From an uncultured SAR86 cluster bacterium (lineage in GTDB: Bacteria > Pseudomonadota > Gammaproteobacteria > Magnimaribacterales > D2472): a stretch of DNA of 55,641 bases. Shown here in pieces: positions 8,762-19,364 of the stretch. Made by a program: the position numbers and the translations under genes. The stretch lies in the NCBI GenBank assembly GCA_902632555.1, contig CACPCZ010000008.1, positions 1-55,641 on the forward strand, read 5' to 3'. The stretch's first letter is position 1; the number at the start of each line of letters is the position of its first letter. The notes beneath the pieces are model-generated. The model ran no database searches. It was not told the DNA's origin and saw only the letters and a list, made by a program, of their open reading frames with translations.

Positions 8762-9152
8762 GATTGCAGTAAAATCTCGTGAGTATCTTATTCAGGCAAT
8801 TTTTCAAATGCTTTTTGATAACCAGCGGGCAGATAAAATAATTGCTCAATTCAAAGAGGAACATAAGTCAAAAAAACTTGATTTTAATTTATTTTCTGAA
8901 TCATTACTTTCACTTGAAAAGAATAAAAATGAAATTGAATCTAAGATCATGTCATTAGACATAAAAGCTTCAAGTATAGAATTAATAGATAAATCCATTT
9001 TGTATTTTGCTATTAACGAGATGTTATACGGCGTTCTTGATAAATTAGTTGTAATTGATGAATCATTGAGGCTATCAAAAAAATTTTCTAGCCCAGATTC
9101 ATATAAATTTATAAATGCTAGTTTGGATAAGTTCCTTAAAACGCTTAAATAA
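8739..9152 (+). CDS. nusB: transcription antitermination/rRNA processing protein NusB
   Basis: NusB binds boxA RNA with S10 and promotes antitermination of rRNA transcription. The 137-residue all-helical protein begins with a short N-terminal stretch followed by SREYLIQAIFQMLFDNQ, which matches the first helices of the family, and has ELIDKSILYFAINEMLYG in the C-terminal half, the conserved region following the D..I...E pattern. Conservation is lower than for its neighbours, and position after ribH is a large part of the case. It ends one base before the convergent purA stop. Confidence 0.88.
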   Translation: MKNLANYKIAVKSREYLIQAIFQMLFDNQRADKIIAQFKEEHKSKKLDFNLFSESLLSLEKNKNEIESKIMSLDIKASSIELIDKSILYFAINEMLYGVLDKLVVIDESLRLSKKFSSPDSYKFINASLDKFLKTLK

Positions 9153-9153
9153 A

Positions 9154-10371
9154 TTATCTATTAATTGTTTGATCCCTTGATGGGCCTGTGGAAATTATAG
9201 ATGCATTGCATTTTGTAAAATCTTCTATGAACTCAATATATTTTTTAGCATTTTCAGGCAGTTGTGAGTATTCAGTTATGCCCTCAGTTGAGGTCAGCCA
9301 ACCATCAAAATTTTTATAAATGGGTTCTTTATTTTTATATTCGACACAAACTTGAATTTGTTTAAGTTCGTCCATTACGTCAAGTTTAGTGATACAAAGA
9401 TCTGTAACCGAATTAGTAAAAATAGCTTTTTTTAAAGCAACAAGATCTAGCCATCCACATCTTCTCGCCCTTCCAGTTGTTGCACCAAATTCATTGCCTT
9501 TTTTTGCTAAATGCTCACCATTTAAGTCAAAAAGCTCAGTCATAAATGGACCTTCGCCTACTCTTGTTGTGTAAGCTTTCGAAATTCCAATAATTTTATC
9601 TATGAATTTTGGGCCAATGCCTAAACCAGTTGAGACTCCACCAGCAGTAGTGCTTGAAGAGGTAACATATGGATATGTTCCGTGATCGATATCTAAAAGT
9701 GTTCCTTGAGCTCCCTCAAAAAGTATGGATTTTTCATCTTTTATCCACTGATACATTAAGTCTTGAGAATCAACGCAATAATTATCAAACAGATGTTTGT
9801 ACCTGAGAACTTCATTAAATATTTCATCAACATTGTGTGGCTGATCATTGTGAATATCTACAAGAATCGCATTGTGATAATTAACGAGAAGCTCGATCTT
9901 TTCTTTTAAAATACTTTCGTTTGCTAAATCTCCAAATCTAACTGCCCTTCTTCCTACTTTATCCTCATATGCAGGACCAATACCCCTGCCGGTCGTACCT
10001 ATCGATTCTTTTTTGTCTCTTACCATATCTATAGATATGTGACTTGGAAGAATTAGAGGGCATGATGAACTTATAAAAAATCTATCTTTGAAGTCAATAT
10101 TTTTTTGTATAAGATTTTCAATTTCTTTATCTAAAGCATCTAAAGCAAGAACAACCCCATTACCTATCAAACATTGGGTATTTTTATGAAGAATTCCTGA
10201 TGGTATTAAATGTAATACAGTTTTTACATCATTGACTTTTATGGTATGCCCAGCATTATGACCACCTTGAAATCGACAAACAACATCAATTGATTCACTT
10301 AGATTATCAACTATTTTGCCTTTACCCTCATCACCCCATTGAAGTCCTAGGATAAGAGTATTGTTTGACAC
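9154..10371 (-). CDS. purA: adenylosuccinate synthetase
   Basis: PurA couples GTP hydrolysis to condensation of IMP with aspartate, the first committed step to AMP. The N-terminal GLQWGDEGKGK phosphate loop with the catalytic Asp, GGHNAGHT with the catalytic His, TTGRGIGPAYEDK, and GATTGRARRCGWLD near the C-terminal half are all present. At 405 residues it is about 25 shorter than typical proteobacterial PurA, with the trimming spread over surface loops. It follows hflC by eight bases on the minus strand, the usual hflK-hflC-purA order. Confidence 0.97.
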   Translation of the reverse strand: MSNNTLILGLQWGDEGKGKIVDNLSESIDVVCRFQGGHNAGHTIKVNDVKTVLHLIPSGILHKNTQCLIGNGVVLALDALDKEIENLIQKNIDFKDRFFISSSCPLILPSHISIDMVRDKKESIGTTGRGIGPAYEDKVGRRAVRFGDLANESILKEKIELLVNYHNAILVDIHNDQPHNVDEIFNEVLRYKHLFDNYCVDSQDLMYQWIKDEKSILFEGAQGTLLDIDHGTYPYVTSSSTTAGGVSTGLGIGPKFIDKIIGISKAYTTRVGEGPFMTELFDLNGEHLAKKGNEFGATTGRARRCGWLDLVALKKAIFTNSVTDLCITKLDVMDELKQIQVCVEYKNKEPIYKNFDGWLTSTEGITEYSQLPENAKKYIEFIEDFTKCNASIISTGPSRDQTINR

Positions 10372-10379
10372 TTAAGAGC

Positions 10380-11258
10380 CTATTTTTCGTCTTTTTTATC
10401 GTTAAGATATTTAAAAAATTCGGAATCCGAATCAATAAGCATTACATCAGATTTATTTTCAAAAGTTTCAACATATGCTTTCATACTTCTTGTAAACTCG
10501 TAGAATTCCGGATCCTGTGAAAATGATTCTGCATAAATGCCTGCAGCTTCTGCATCTCCCTGACCTCTTAATTGTTCTGCAAGTTTGTATGCTTCAGCCA
10601 ATATAACAACTTTTTCCTTATCAGCCTCAGCGGTTATTTCTCTTGCTATTTCCTTTCCTTCAGATCTGAGCTCTTCTGCAAGACGTTGTCTCTCAGTTCT
10701 CATTCTCTCATATACTGAGTTACTTAAATTTGATGGTAAATCAATCCTTTTGACTCGAAAATCAATTATTTCAACTCCTAGATCTACAACAGACTCATTT
10801 AGTGAGCTAAGCATAATACTCATCAATTCATCCCTTTCTCCAGAGACAACTTCTTTAACTGTCCTCTTACCAAAATTATTCTTAAGAACAAATTCAGATC
10901 TTTGTCCTAAAAGACTATTTAAACTATTAAAGCTTCCGTTATTTGCTTTGTAAAAAGTAAGAACATCTACAATTCTATATTTAATAAATGAATCAACGAG
11001 AAGGTATTTACTTTCAACAGTAAGTATTCTGTCAGGCTCCTCATCTAGGGTTTGAATTCTAGAATCATACTTTTTAACGGTTTGAATAATCGGAAGTTTA
11101 ATATGAAATCCAACATCTATATCAGTTCTAACTGCCTCACCAAATTGAAAGACAATTGCTTTCTCTTTTTCATTAACAATAAAAACACTATTGATTAATA
11201 GTCCAAATATTAGCGCTCCAAACAAAACTAAATATGTACTTTTATTCATCATCATCAC
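10380..11258 (-). CDS. hflC: HflC, SPFH-domain subunit of the FtsH modulator complex
   Basis: HflC and HflK form a membrane cage around the FtsH protease and modulate its activity. This 292-residue protein has one N-terminal membrane segment (about residues 7-28), then an SPFH/band 7 domain beginning NEKEKAIVFQFGEAVR. A long helical stretch follows with RTERQRLAEELRSEGKE and GQGDAEAAGIYAE. It overlaps the hflK 3' end by 17 bases, so the two subunits are likely made together. The C-terminal tail is acidic and lysine rich. Confidence 0.95.
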   Translation of the reverse strand: MMMMNKSTYLVLFGALIFGLLINSVFIVNEKEKAIVFQFGEAVRTDIDVGFHIKLPIIQTVKKYDSRIQTLDEEPDRILTVESKYLLVDSFIKYRIVDVLTFYKANNGSFNSLNSLLGQRSEFVLKNNFGKRTVKEVVSGERDELMSIMLSSLNESVVDLGVEIIDFRVKRIDLPSNLSNSVYERMRTERQRLAEELRSEGKEIAREITAEADKEKVVILAEAYKLAEQLRGQGDAEAAGIYAESFSQDPEFYEFTRSMKAYVETFENKSDVMLIDSDSEFFKYLNDKKDEK

Positions 11259-12282
11259 CTTTCTTTTTATTTTCTTCCATGATTTTGTCTAATGGTAGAT
11301 AAAGTAGATTGTTACCGCCTTCAACATCTACCATAACTTTTGTTGAATTAGATAATACTGATTGGAGAGCATCAAGATATAATCTGTCTCTAGTTACTTC
11401 TGGAGCTTTTAAATACTCAGTAAGCAGTTGATTAAATCTTTCAACCTCACCCTCAGCCTCAGCGACCACAGCTTCCTTGTATGCCTCAGCTTCCTTAATT
11501 CTTGCCTGAGCCTGGCCTCTGGCCTCTGGAACGATTGATAATGCATATCTTTCAGCTTCATTTTGAAGCCTCTCTTTGTCCTCTCTTGCAGCAACAACAT
11601 CATCAAATGCGTTTTTAACTGCTGCTGGCGGGTCTGTTTTCTCAATATTTACCTGTTGAACAATGAGTCCAGTTTGGTATATGTCTAAATATGACTGAAG
11701 TCTAGATTGAACTTCTTGAGCAATATTTTCTCTTCCAACAGTAAGTGTTTGATCAAGCGTATTATCCCCGACCACATGTCTTAATGCACTTTCTATAGCG
11801 TTTCTAAGACTGCCCTCAGGATCCTTAACATTTAGAACAAAATCTTTTAAATTTGCAATTCTATATTGTGCCGAAACTGTAACATCTACAATGTTTTCAT
11901 CTTTTGTAAGCATACTGTTGGTTTGAGTATATCTTCTTGTGAGAGATACATTCTCAATATATCTTTCATCTATACCTGCTAATCTAAAATTTAGCCCCTC
12001 TTCTTGTTCCTCGTAAAATTTACCAAATCTCAAGATAACAGCTCTTTCAGATGCGTCGAGCTGATAAATACATTGAGATGCATAAAGTATCGAAAAAGCA
12101 AAAAGCGCATACATTAACATTTTGGCAGGAGGAAAACTAAAATTGCTTCCACTATCCCCAGACCCATTGGCTGATGATTTTTTTCCACCAAGAATGGATG
12201 AAAACTTTTTAATTAATTCATCAAAGTCTGGAGCATCATTTTTGTTACCCCATGGATCGTTATCTTTATTTTCCCAGTTCAC
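11242..12282 (-). CDS. hflK: HflK, SPFH-domain subunit of the FtsH modulator complex
   Basis: The partner of HflC. The 346-residue protein starts with a polar, Gly/Asn-rich cytoplasmic segment (WENKDNDPWGNKNDAPDFDEL), then a membrane helix at about 52-68 and the SPFH domain starting ASERAVILRFGKFYEE. The C-terminal helical region contains VPEARGQAQARIKEAEAYKE, typical of HflK. It lies 57 bases downstream of miaA. In most gammaproteobacteria hfq and hflX sit between miaA and hflK; both are absent here. hflX is found about 38 kb away at 50661-51977. Confidence 0.95.
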   Translation of the reverse strand: MNWENKDNDPWGNKNDAPDFDELIKKFSSILGGKKSSANGSGDSGSNFSFPPAKMLMYALFAFSILYASQCIYQLDASERAVILRFGKFYEEQEEGLNFRLAGIDERYIENVSLTRRYTQTNSMLTKDENIVDVTVSAQYRIANLKDFVLNVKDPEGSLRNAIESALRHVVGDNTLDQTLTVGRENIAQEVQSRLQSYLDIYQTGLIVQQVNIEKTDPPAAVKNAFDDVVAAREDKERLQNEAERYALSIVPEARGQAQARIKEAEAYKEAVVAEAEGEVERFNQLLTEYLKAPEVTRDRLYLDALQSVLSNSTKVMVDVEGGNNLLYLPLDKIMEENKKKGDDDE

Positions 12283-12339
12283 ATTAATACCTCATTGAAT
12301 ACGTATATTATAACTTTATGTTGGGTCTTATTATCATAT

Positions 12340-13275
12340 TTAAAGTGAAGAAATGATGTTTTTAATAGTATTTCTTATAGGCTTTTTATCCCCATCAATT
12401 AATTTTGAATATTCAACCCAACCTCTCATCCATGTATCTTGTCTTTTAGCTAATTGTCTTGTGGCATAAAGTGATTTATCTATTAAAATTTCTTTAGGAT
12501 ATTTGCCTTCAGTAAATTCAATAACCTGTTTATAGTTCACAGCTTTTCTAATTGGATGATCATTGCTAATATCAAATTTTTCTAAAATATCTTTTGTCTC
12601 TTCAATTAGACCTTGATCGAACATGTCCATTAATCTAGTTTTAATTCTTTCATGAATGATTTCTCTCTCAAGATGAATTCCAAATTGATGGACATCAAAA
12701 TTATTTTTTATGCCAGTTTTAGGTCTATCTTTTAGAATATCACTCATTTTTATCTTTGATTGTTTGAAAATTTCTAATGCCCTAATTACTCTAATATGGT
12801 CGTTTTCTTCAATTTTTTCAGCATAACTAGGGTCGATATCTTTAAGCAACGAGTGTAAATAATTTTTTGAATTATTATTTTTTAAATTATTTAGTTCATT
12901 TCTATAATCCTGGTCTTTACCAGGCAAATCATGAATACCGTAAAATAAAGACTTAAAGTACATCATAGAGCCACCCACGAAAAATGGTATTTTGTTATTT
13001 GCATGTATTCTCTCAATCAATCTAAATGATTCTTTACAAAAATCCGAAACAGTAAAAATATTTTCAAGAGTTTCTTCATTTATCAAGTGATGTGGATATT
13101 TTTTTAGAATCTCAAGAGATGGTTTAGCTGAACCAATATCACAGTCTTTATATACCATAACTGAATCAACACTTATTAACTCAATTGGGTAATCATCACA
13201 GATTGAAATGGCTAAATCAGTTTTGCCAGACGCAGTAGGCCCAAATAAAAATATAATTGGTTTTTTCTTTATAAT
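12340..13275 (-). CDS. miaA: tRNA dimethylallyltransferase, probable non-AUG start
   Basis: MiaA transfers a dimethylallyl group to A37 of tRNAs reading UNN codons. The first in-frame ATG is at 13158, but family-conserved sequence lies upstream in the same open frame: FLFGPTASGKT (the P-loop), then LISVDSVMVYK. The frame is closed by the glnB stop at 13282-13284. Between that stop and the P-loop the codons are AAA GTT ATT ATA AAG AAA AAA CCA, so the start must be non-AUG; ATT at 13275 (or ATA at 13272) fits the usual N-terminus and gives 311 residues. Later motifs are FVGGSMMYFKSL and the C-terminal ATRQLAKRQDTWMRGW. Coupling to glnB translation seems likely. Confidence 0.9.
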   Translation of the reverse strand: MIKKKPIIFLFGPTASGKTDLAISICDDYPIELISVDSVMVYKDCDIGSAKPSLEILKKYPHHLINEETLENIFTVSDFCKESFRLIERIHANNKIPFFVGGSMMYFKSLFYGIHDLPGKDQDYRNELNNLKNNNSKNYLHSLLKDIDPSYAEKIEENDHIRVIRALEIFKQSKIKMSDILKDRPKTGIKNNFDVHQFGIHLEREIIHERIKTRLMDMFDQGLIEETKDILEKFDISNDHPIRKAVNYKQVIEFTEGKYPKEILIDKSLYATRQLAKRQDTWMRGWVEYSKLIDGDKKPIRNTIKNIISSL

Positions 13276-13281
13276 AACTTT

Positions 13282-14860
<1,579 letters not shown>

Positions 14861-14904
14861 TGATAATAATCTAAACTATTAATGTAATATTACAACTATA
14901 TTTA

Positions 14905-15777
14905 ATGAATAGTCTGATTTTAAAAATTTCAGTTTTAATCTGGAAAACTTTGATGCTTCTTCCTCGTGGGGTTCATTTAATTTTTGCCAGATTAGTTGGA
15001 ATTGTTCTACTAAGAATCCCTTTTAAAAGAAATAAATACAGTAAAGCTAATATTGATCTTTGTTTTAATAATTTAAGCTCTGAAGAAAGAAAAATCATTT
15101 ATAAAAAAAACATACTTTTTTCAGGAAATATTTTATTTGACACTGGGATTGCCTGGTTTTGGAGCGATAAAAGGATTAGAAATAACTTATCCTTCAAATT
15201 AAACGGAATTGAGCATCTTAGGGAGAATCAAAAAAATAAAACTGGAGTCTTGCTATTTTTTAAACACTCACTTCATTTAGAGCTAGATTCAAGGATTATA
15301 GGAATGCATTGTGATTTATACGGCATTGAAAGAGAGCATAATTCAAAAGCATTTACAAATATTCAAAGAAAAGGACGGCTTAGAGGCCTGAAGGGAGTTA
15401 CAGATAGAAAAAATACTCTTACGTTCATAAAATGGTTGAAAAAGGGTAAAACTGTTCTTTATGCTCCTGACCAAGATTATGGATTAAACAAATCAATAGT
15501 TGTAGATTTCTTTGGACATCCTTCAGCTACAATTTCTGCTCCTTTTAAACTTATTAATACAACAAATTCAAAACCATATTTTGTTAATAGCTATTATGAT
15601 AGAGGTTGTTTAGTTATAGATATTGAAGAAATAAATTTTGATTATGATGACCCATTCAAGTTCATGCAAAACCTAAATATTTACATTGAACAAAAGATTA
15701 GATCCCATCCTCACGAATATTTATGGCAACACAGAAGATTTAAATCTACTTTGGGTAAAGATAGATTATACAAATGA
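14905..15777 (+). CDS. lipid A biosynthesis acyltransferase (LpxL/HtrB family)
   Basis: Members of this family add secondary acyl chains (lauroyl or myristoyl) to Kdo2-lipid IVA. The 290-residue protein has an N-terminal membrane segment, the catalytic H(X)4E dyad in KHSLHLELDSR, and later the GKTVLYAPDQDYG and FFGHPSATISAPFKL motifs typical of the family. Whether it is LpxL-like or LpxM-like cannot be told from the sequence by eye. It overlaps the following methyltransferase gene by four bases and diverges from waaA. Confidence 0.9.
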   Translation: MNSLILKISVLIWKTLMLLPRGVHLIFARLVGIVLLRIPFKRNKYSKANIDLCFNNLSSEERKIIYKKNILFSGNILFDTGIAWFWSDKRIRNNLSFKLNGIEHLRENQKNKTGVLLFFKHSLHLELDSRIIGMHCDLYGIEREHNSKAFTNIQRKGRLRGLKGVTDRKNTLTFIKWLKKGKTVLYAPDQDYGLNKSIVVDFFGHPSATISAPFKLINTTNSKPYFVNSYYDRGCLVIDIEEINFDYDDPFKFMQNLNIYIEQKIRSHPHEYLWQHRRFKSTLGKDRLYK

Positions 15778-16376
15778 ATATAGAAAGATTTGATAAAGTA
15801 AAAGGCTTTATGCCCTTTCACGAAGGTGAAGCTCTTTTCAATTGGGCATCATTTTTTTCTAAATATGGCTCTATATTAGAGATAGGAACTTATTGCGGCA
15901 AATCAGCTTTACTTTTAGCAGAAGGCGCCAAAGCTAATGATCAAATTATTTTTACAGTTGATCATCATAGAGGATCTGAAGAACATCAAATAAACGAGGA
16001 GTATTTTGATGAAGAAATATTTGATAGTTCTATTAATGAAATAAACTCTCTTCCTTTGTTAATAGAAAATATTAATCATTATAAAGGCCATAATATTGTT
16101 CCAATTATAAGAGAATCATCGATAGCAGCAAGAGACTGGGACTCTCCCTTAGCAATGGTTTTTATAGATGGAAGTCACTCATTAGAATCAGCTATGCAGG
16201 ATTTTTTATCATGGAGTTCAAAAATTATTTCAGGAGGCGCTTTAGTAATACATGATATATATGAAAATCCTGAAGAAGGCGGGCAAGCTCCATTTCATGT
16301 TTATAAACATGCTCTAAAAAATGGATTCGTTGATTTTGAAAGAGAAGATACTATTGTTTGTTTAAAAAAATCATAG
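15774..16376 (+). CDS. class I SAM-dependent methyltransferase (Methyltransf_24 type)
   Basis: A 200-residue protein with the Rossmann-type SAM site GSILEIGTYCGKSALLLAEGA (motif I at about residues 35-50), an acidic residue at the end of strand 2 (FTVDHHRGSEE), and a motif-IV-like VFIDGSHSLES followed by GGALVIHDIYE. This pattern fits the Methyltransf_24 group, whose members often act on sugars or lipids. The substrate is unknown. It overlaps the lipid A acyltransferase by four bases, suggesting a role in envelope glycolipid modification, and is tail to tail with the next gene by six bases. Confidence 0.8.
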   Translation: MNIERFDKVKGFMPFHEGEALFNWASFFSKYGSILEIGTYCGKSALLLAEGAKANDQIIFTVDHHRGSEEHQINEEYFDEEIFDSSINEINSLPLLIENINHYKGHNIVPIIRESSIAARDWDSPLAMVFIDGSHSLESAMQDFLSWSSKIISGGALVIHDIYENPEEGGQAPFHVYKHALKNGFVDFEREDTIVCLKKS

Positions 16377-17423
16377 ATGATTTTTGATTAAGATATCTGA
16401 CCCATCTGAAAAACCATATATGGAATCTGCGGCTAAAATAAGTGCGGCAGATGTCCAGCTTGGCTTTTCCTCAGGCCAAAAAATATTCTCTTTATATTGC
16501 CAGCCCATATATGGAATATAATCTGAGTCTGAAATATTCACAGCTTCTAATAAGATTTTTTTAGCATCTTCGATTTTATTCGAGATAACTAATGAAATTA
16601 TGAACTCAGAAGTCTCTGCAACAGTCACCCAAGGCTCCTCAATAACGCACTTAACACCGATTCCTTCTATGTAAAAATCTTTAAAAATCTTTTTAATGTA
16701 AAAATCTTTTTCCTCTGGAGATAAAGCACCTGATATTATGGGATAGTACCAATCCATAGAAAAGCGCGAGCGATCCTGATTTTTATCAAATAATCCATGA
16801 GGATTTTGGATAGCCTGCGCTAAAGATTTATATGCTTTTAACCAATTTTTTTTTTCTTTTTTTTCTATGATTCTTGATATTTTTATTGCGCACTCTATAC
16901 TTTTTAATATTGATGAAGAGCCTGTTAGTAGAAAATCATTCTCAATTTGATCATCTCTATCTATTGACCAGGGAATTGTTCCATTAGAGTTCTGAAGGTT
17001 TACAGAAAAATCTACGGCTGAATAAATTGTCTCCCATAACTCATTTAATTTTTCTTTGTCAGAAAATATCTTGAAATGATGAAGTGCTGCCACAGAAATA
17101 TATGGACCGAAGTGTGTTGGTTTATTCAATTCAATTGGTTTGTTATCCAAATATTTCGAATACCAACTTCCATCGCTATTCTGATTATTTTTTAGCCACT
17201 GAAAACCTAAGTCTGCTGATTCTTTATCTTCTAAAAAATTTAATCCCATAATTGCTTCTATGTGATCCCAAGGATCATGAGAAGAATCTTTATTTGAAGG
17301 AATTGCACCAGATTCTAATTGAATATTTTTTATTGATTTCGCAAGTTTTAAAAAAAAATTTTTTTCAAAAATAAAATCTTTAGCAAACTTAATTTGAGGT
17401 TTATGCATTTTTTTATTTTTCAA
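16371..17423 (-). CDS. prenyltransferase/terpenoid-cyclase-like alpha-barrel protein
   Basis: A 350-residue, all-helical protein with repeats of the type found in squalene-cyclase and protein-prenyltransferase alpha/alpha barrels: FQWLKNNQNSDGSWYSKY, FSVNLQNSNGTIPW, and WTSAALILAA near the C-terminus. Aromatic and acidic residues recur at repeat boundaries. Its actual chemistry is unclear: such folds also occur in glycan-processing proteins. It lies in a minus-strand set with a methyltransferase (overlap 11 bases) and a GT4 glycosyltransferase, so a part in LPS-core or glycolipid modification is plausible. No signal peptide is seen. Confidence 0.62.
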   Translation of the reverse strand: MKNKKMHKPQIKFAKDFIFEKNFFLKLAKSIKNIQLESGAIPSNKDSSHDPWDHIEAIMGLNFLEDKESADLGFQWLKNNQNSDGSWYSKYLDNKPIELNKPTHFGPYISVAALHHFKIFSDKEKLNELWETIYSAVDFSVNLQNSNGTIPWSIDRDDQIENDFLLTGSSSILKSIECAIKISRIIEKKEKKNWLKAYKSLAQAIQNPHGLFDKNQDRSRFSMDWYYPIISGALSPEEKDFYIKKIFKDFYIEGIGVKCVIEEPWVTVAETSEFIISLVISNKIEDAKKILLEAVNISDSDYIPYMGWQYKENIFWPEEKPSWTSAALILAADSIYGFSDGSDILIKNHL

Positions 17424-18117
17424 AATACATTGAGAAACTCTTACCCATTAATGGATTAAGAATTTTGTCAACGAAGTCGAGTACTTTTGGTTTTTTTAAA
17501 ATATGTATTTCAAGAATCTTTTTATATATATTTACAATAAAGTTTGTATCCTGTGTTTTCCAAAACAAACATCTCAGCCACCAATAAGGTGAATGAATAG
17601 CATGAAATTTTTCTTTTGAAAGTATGCTAAATCCAAAACTTTCAATTTCTTTGACTAAATCTTTTTGATTAAATATTCTTAAGTGTCCACCGGGTTGATT
17701 TTGATAATCTTTTGATAAGGCCCAACATATTTTTTCTGGCCATGATGCAGGAACACTTGCATAAAACTTACCACCTTTTTTTAAAACTCTATGAATCTCT
17801 TTTATGGCATCATTATATTCATGTAGATGTTCTAGAACTTCAGAACAAACCACCAAATCAAAGCTCTCGTCGGGGAAAGGCAATTCGTACGCAGAAGCCT
17901 CCATAAATTCAGCTCCTGCATTAGATATTGATTCAAAATATTCATAACCTTCCTGAGCTTTTTTTAAAGAATTATTATGTGGATCGATCCCAATGCATTT
18001 CATTTCAGGATAAGTTTGCATTACACCGAATATGTGTCTCCCCTCGCCACACCCAACATCTAACATTAGACCATCCTCATGTTCAATCTTATGTTTAGCA
18101 AAATTAAAAGTTAGCAT
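17413..18117 (-). CDS. class I SAM-dependent methyltransferase (Methyltransf_11 type)
   Basis: A 234-residue methyltransferase with a clear SAM site LMLDVGCGEGRHIFG (residues about 17-31), acidic GIDPHNN, and motif-III-like FDLVVCSEVLEHLHEY followed by HRVLKKGGKFYASVPA. These are typical of small-molecule, lipid or sugar methyltransferases. The C-terminal half is aromatic and basic (SPYWWLRCLFWK), perhaps for membrane association. It overlaps the GT4 gene by seven bases and the barrel-protein gene by eleven, so the three are probably cotranscribed. Substrate unknown. Confidence 0.82.
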   Translation of the reverse strand: MLTFNFAKHKIEHEDGLMLDVGCGEGRHIFGVMQTYPEMKCIGIDPHNNSLKKAQEGYEYFESISNAGAEFMEASAYELPFPDESFDLVVCSEVLEHLHEYNDAIKEIHRVLKKGGKFYASVPASWPEKICWALSKDYQNQPGGHLRIFNQKDLVKEIESFGFSILSKEKFHAIHSPYWWLRCLFWKTQDTNFIVNIYKKILEIHILKKPKVLDFVDKILNPLMGKSFSMYFEK

Positions 18118-19358
18118 TTTTTGAACCTATCAACTGTCTCATAAATAATTTTTTCGTATTCTGAAGTTATTTTAGACCAATTAAATGTTTCGATGACATG
18201 TTGCCTGCCTTTTATAGCAATATCCTTAAAATGATCATAGTTTTGCATGACTTTTATAATACTTTTTTTAAGTTGATTTTCGTTTTTTGGCTCAATTAGA
18301 GTACCAAAATCAGAAACCAATTCAGGTATAGATGAAACGTTTGTTGCAATAATCGGAACCTCACAGCTCATTGCTTCAATTACCGGATAACCAAAACCTT
18401 CATATAAAGAGGAAACGATTGCTATTGAGCTTGAAGAATACAATTTTTTAATTTCATCCTTAGAAATATTTTTTTTAAATATAACATCCTGCTCGATCCC
18501 AAGTTTTTTAATTAGTCGTTCTGTATGACCATTCTTCTTATAGTTTCCAATAACTATAAGGTGCATTTTGGGATTATCTTTTTTTAAAAGTTTTAATGCT
18601 TTTAATGAGTAATCCAAGCCTTTCATTGGAACATCCGCGCTAGCCGTTGTTATTAATCTATTTTTGTTTCTTGTGGAGTTTGGTATTGGACAAAACTCTT
18701 GAGCATCTAGACCATTATTTATAACAGTAATGCTTGAGCCTTTGCAGTTAAATTCATCCATAATTCCTTTTTTAGAACTTTGAGATGGTGTAATGATATT
18801 GCTTATTTTTGGAGCAACTTTTCTTTGCATTCTTAAAAACGAATACCACAAGTATCTAGAAATCTTATATTTAATTTTATTTGAAGATGCTAATTCAAAT
18901 TTAAAATCAAACGTAATCGGATGATGGATAATTTCAATAAAAGGAAATCTTTTTTGTATTTCTATCATGCCATAACTAATTGATTGATTATCTATTACGA
19001 TGTCGTAATCATCATTTTGTTTTAAATAAGTATTTGCTCTATTTCCAAAGGTTTTTAATTCTGGAAAACCACCAATTAATGCAGAAAAAAATTCATAATA
19101 ATGATCAAAATTTTTATTTTCTTTACTTTTAAATTTTTCTACTCTATCTCTAAAAGAAAAGGTCTCAAAAAGATCTAAACCCGGAAGCTTTATTAAATTT
19201 ATTCCTTCATGAAGTTTAGGATATGGAGGACCAGATATTACATCAACATTATGTCCCATATGGCTCAGAGCGAATGAAATATCTCTAATATAAACTCCTT
19301 GGCCACCGCCAAATTTTGCACTTCTGTAACTTAAGACTGCTATTTTTAATTTTTGCAA
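18111..19358 (-). CDS. glycosyltransferase family 4 protein
   Basis: A 415-residue GT-B glycosyltransferase. The N-terminal domain has GGGQGVYIRDISFAL (the acceptor-side glycine-rich loop); the C-terminal donor-binding domain has IVSSLYEGFGYPVIEAMSCE, the EX7E-type signature of GT4 retaining enzymes. It begins with TTG at 19358, six bases after the ilvE stop; there is no better ATG nearby. Position beside ilvE in a block with other LPS genes suggests an LPS-core sugar transferase, but the sugar cannot be inferred. It heads the set glycosyltransferase-methyltransferase-barrel protein. Confidence 0.87.
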   Translation of the reverse strand: MQKLKIAVLSYRSAKFGGGQGVYIRDISFALSHMGHNVDVISGPPYPKLHEGINLIKLPGLDLFETFSFRDRVEKFKSKENKNFDHYYEFFSALIGGFPELKTFGNRANTYLKQNDDYDIVIDNQSISYGMIEIQKRFPFIEIIHHPITFDFKFELASSNKIKYKISRYLWYSFLRMQRKVAPKISNIITPSQSSKKGIMDEFNCKGSSITVINNGLDAQEFCPIPNSTRNKNRLITTASADVPMKGLDYSLKALKLLKKDNPKMHLIVIGNYKKNGHTERLIKKLGIEQDVIFKKNISKDEIKKLYSSSSIAIVSSLYEGFGYPVIEAMSCEVPIIATNVSSIPELVSDFGTLIEPKNENQLKKSIIKVMQNYDHFKDIAIKGRQHVIETFNWSKITSEYEKIIYETVDRFKKC

Positions 19359-19364
19359 AAGATT

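Noticed and set aside
14880-14900. Palindrome-like GTAATATTAC between waaA and the acyltransferase
   Set aside because: Ten-base AT-rich palindromes are expected by chance at this base composition, and nothing else supports a site.
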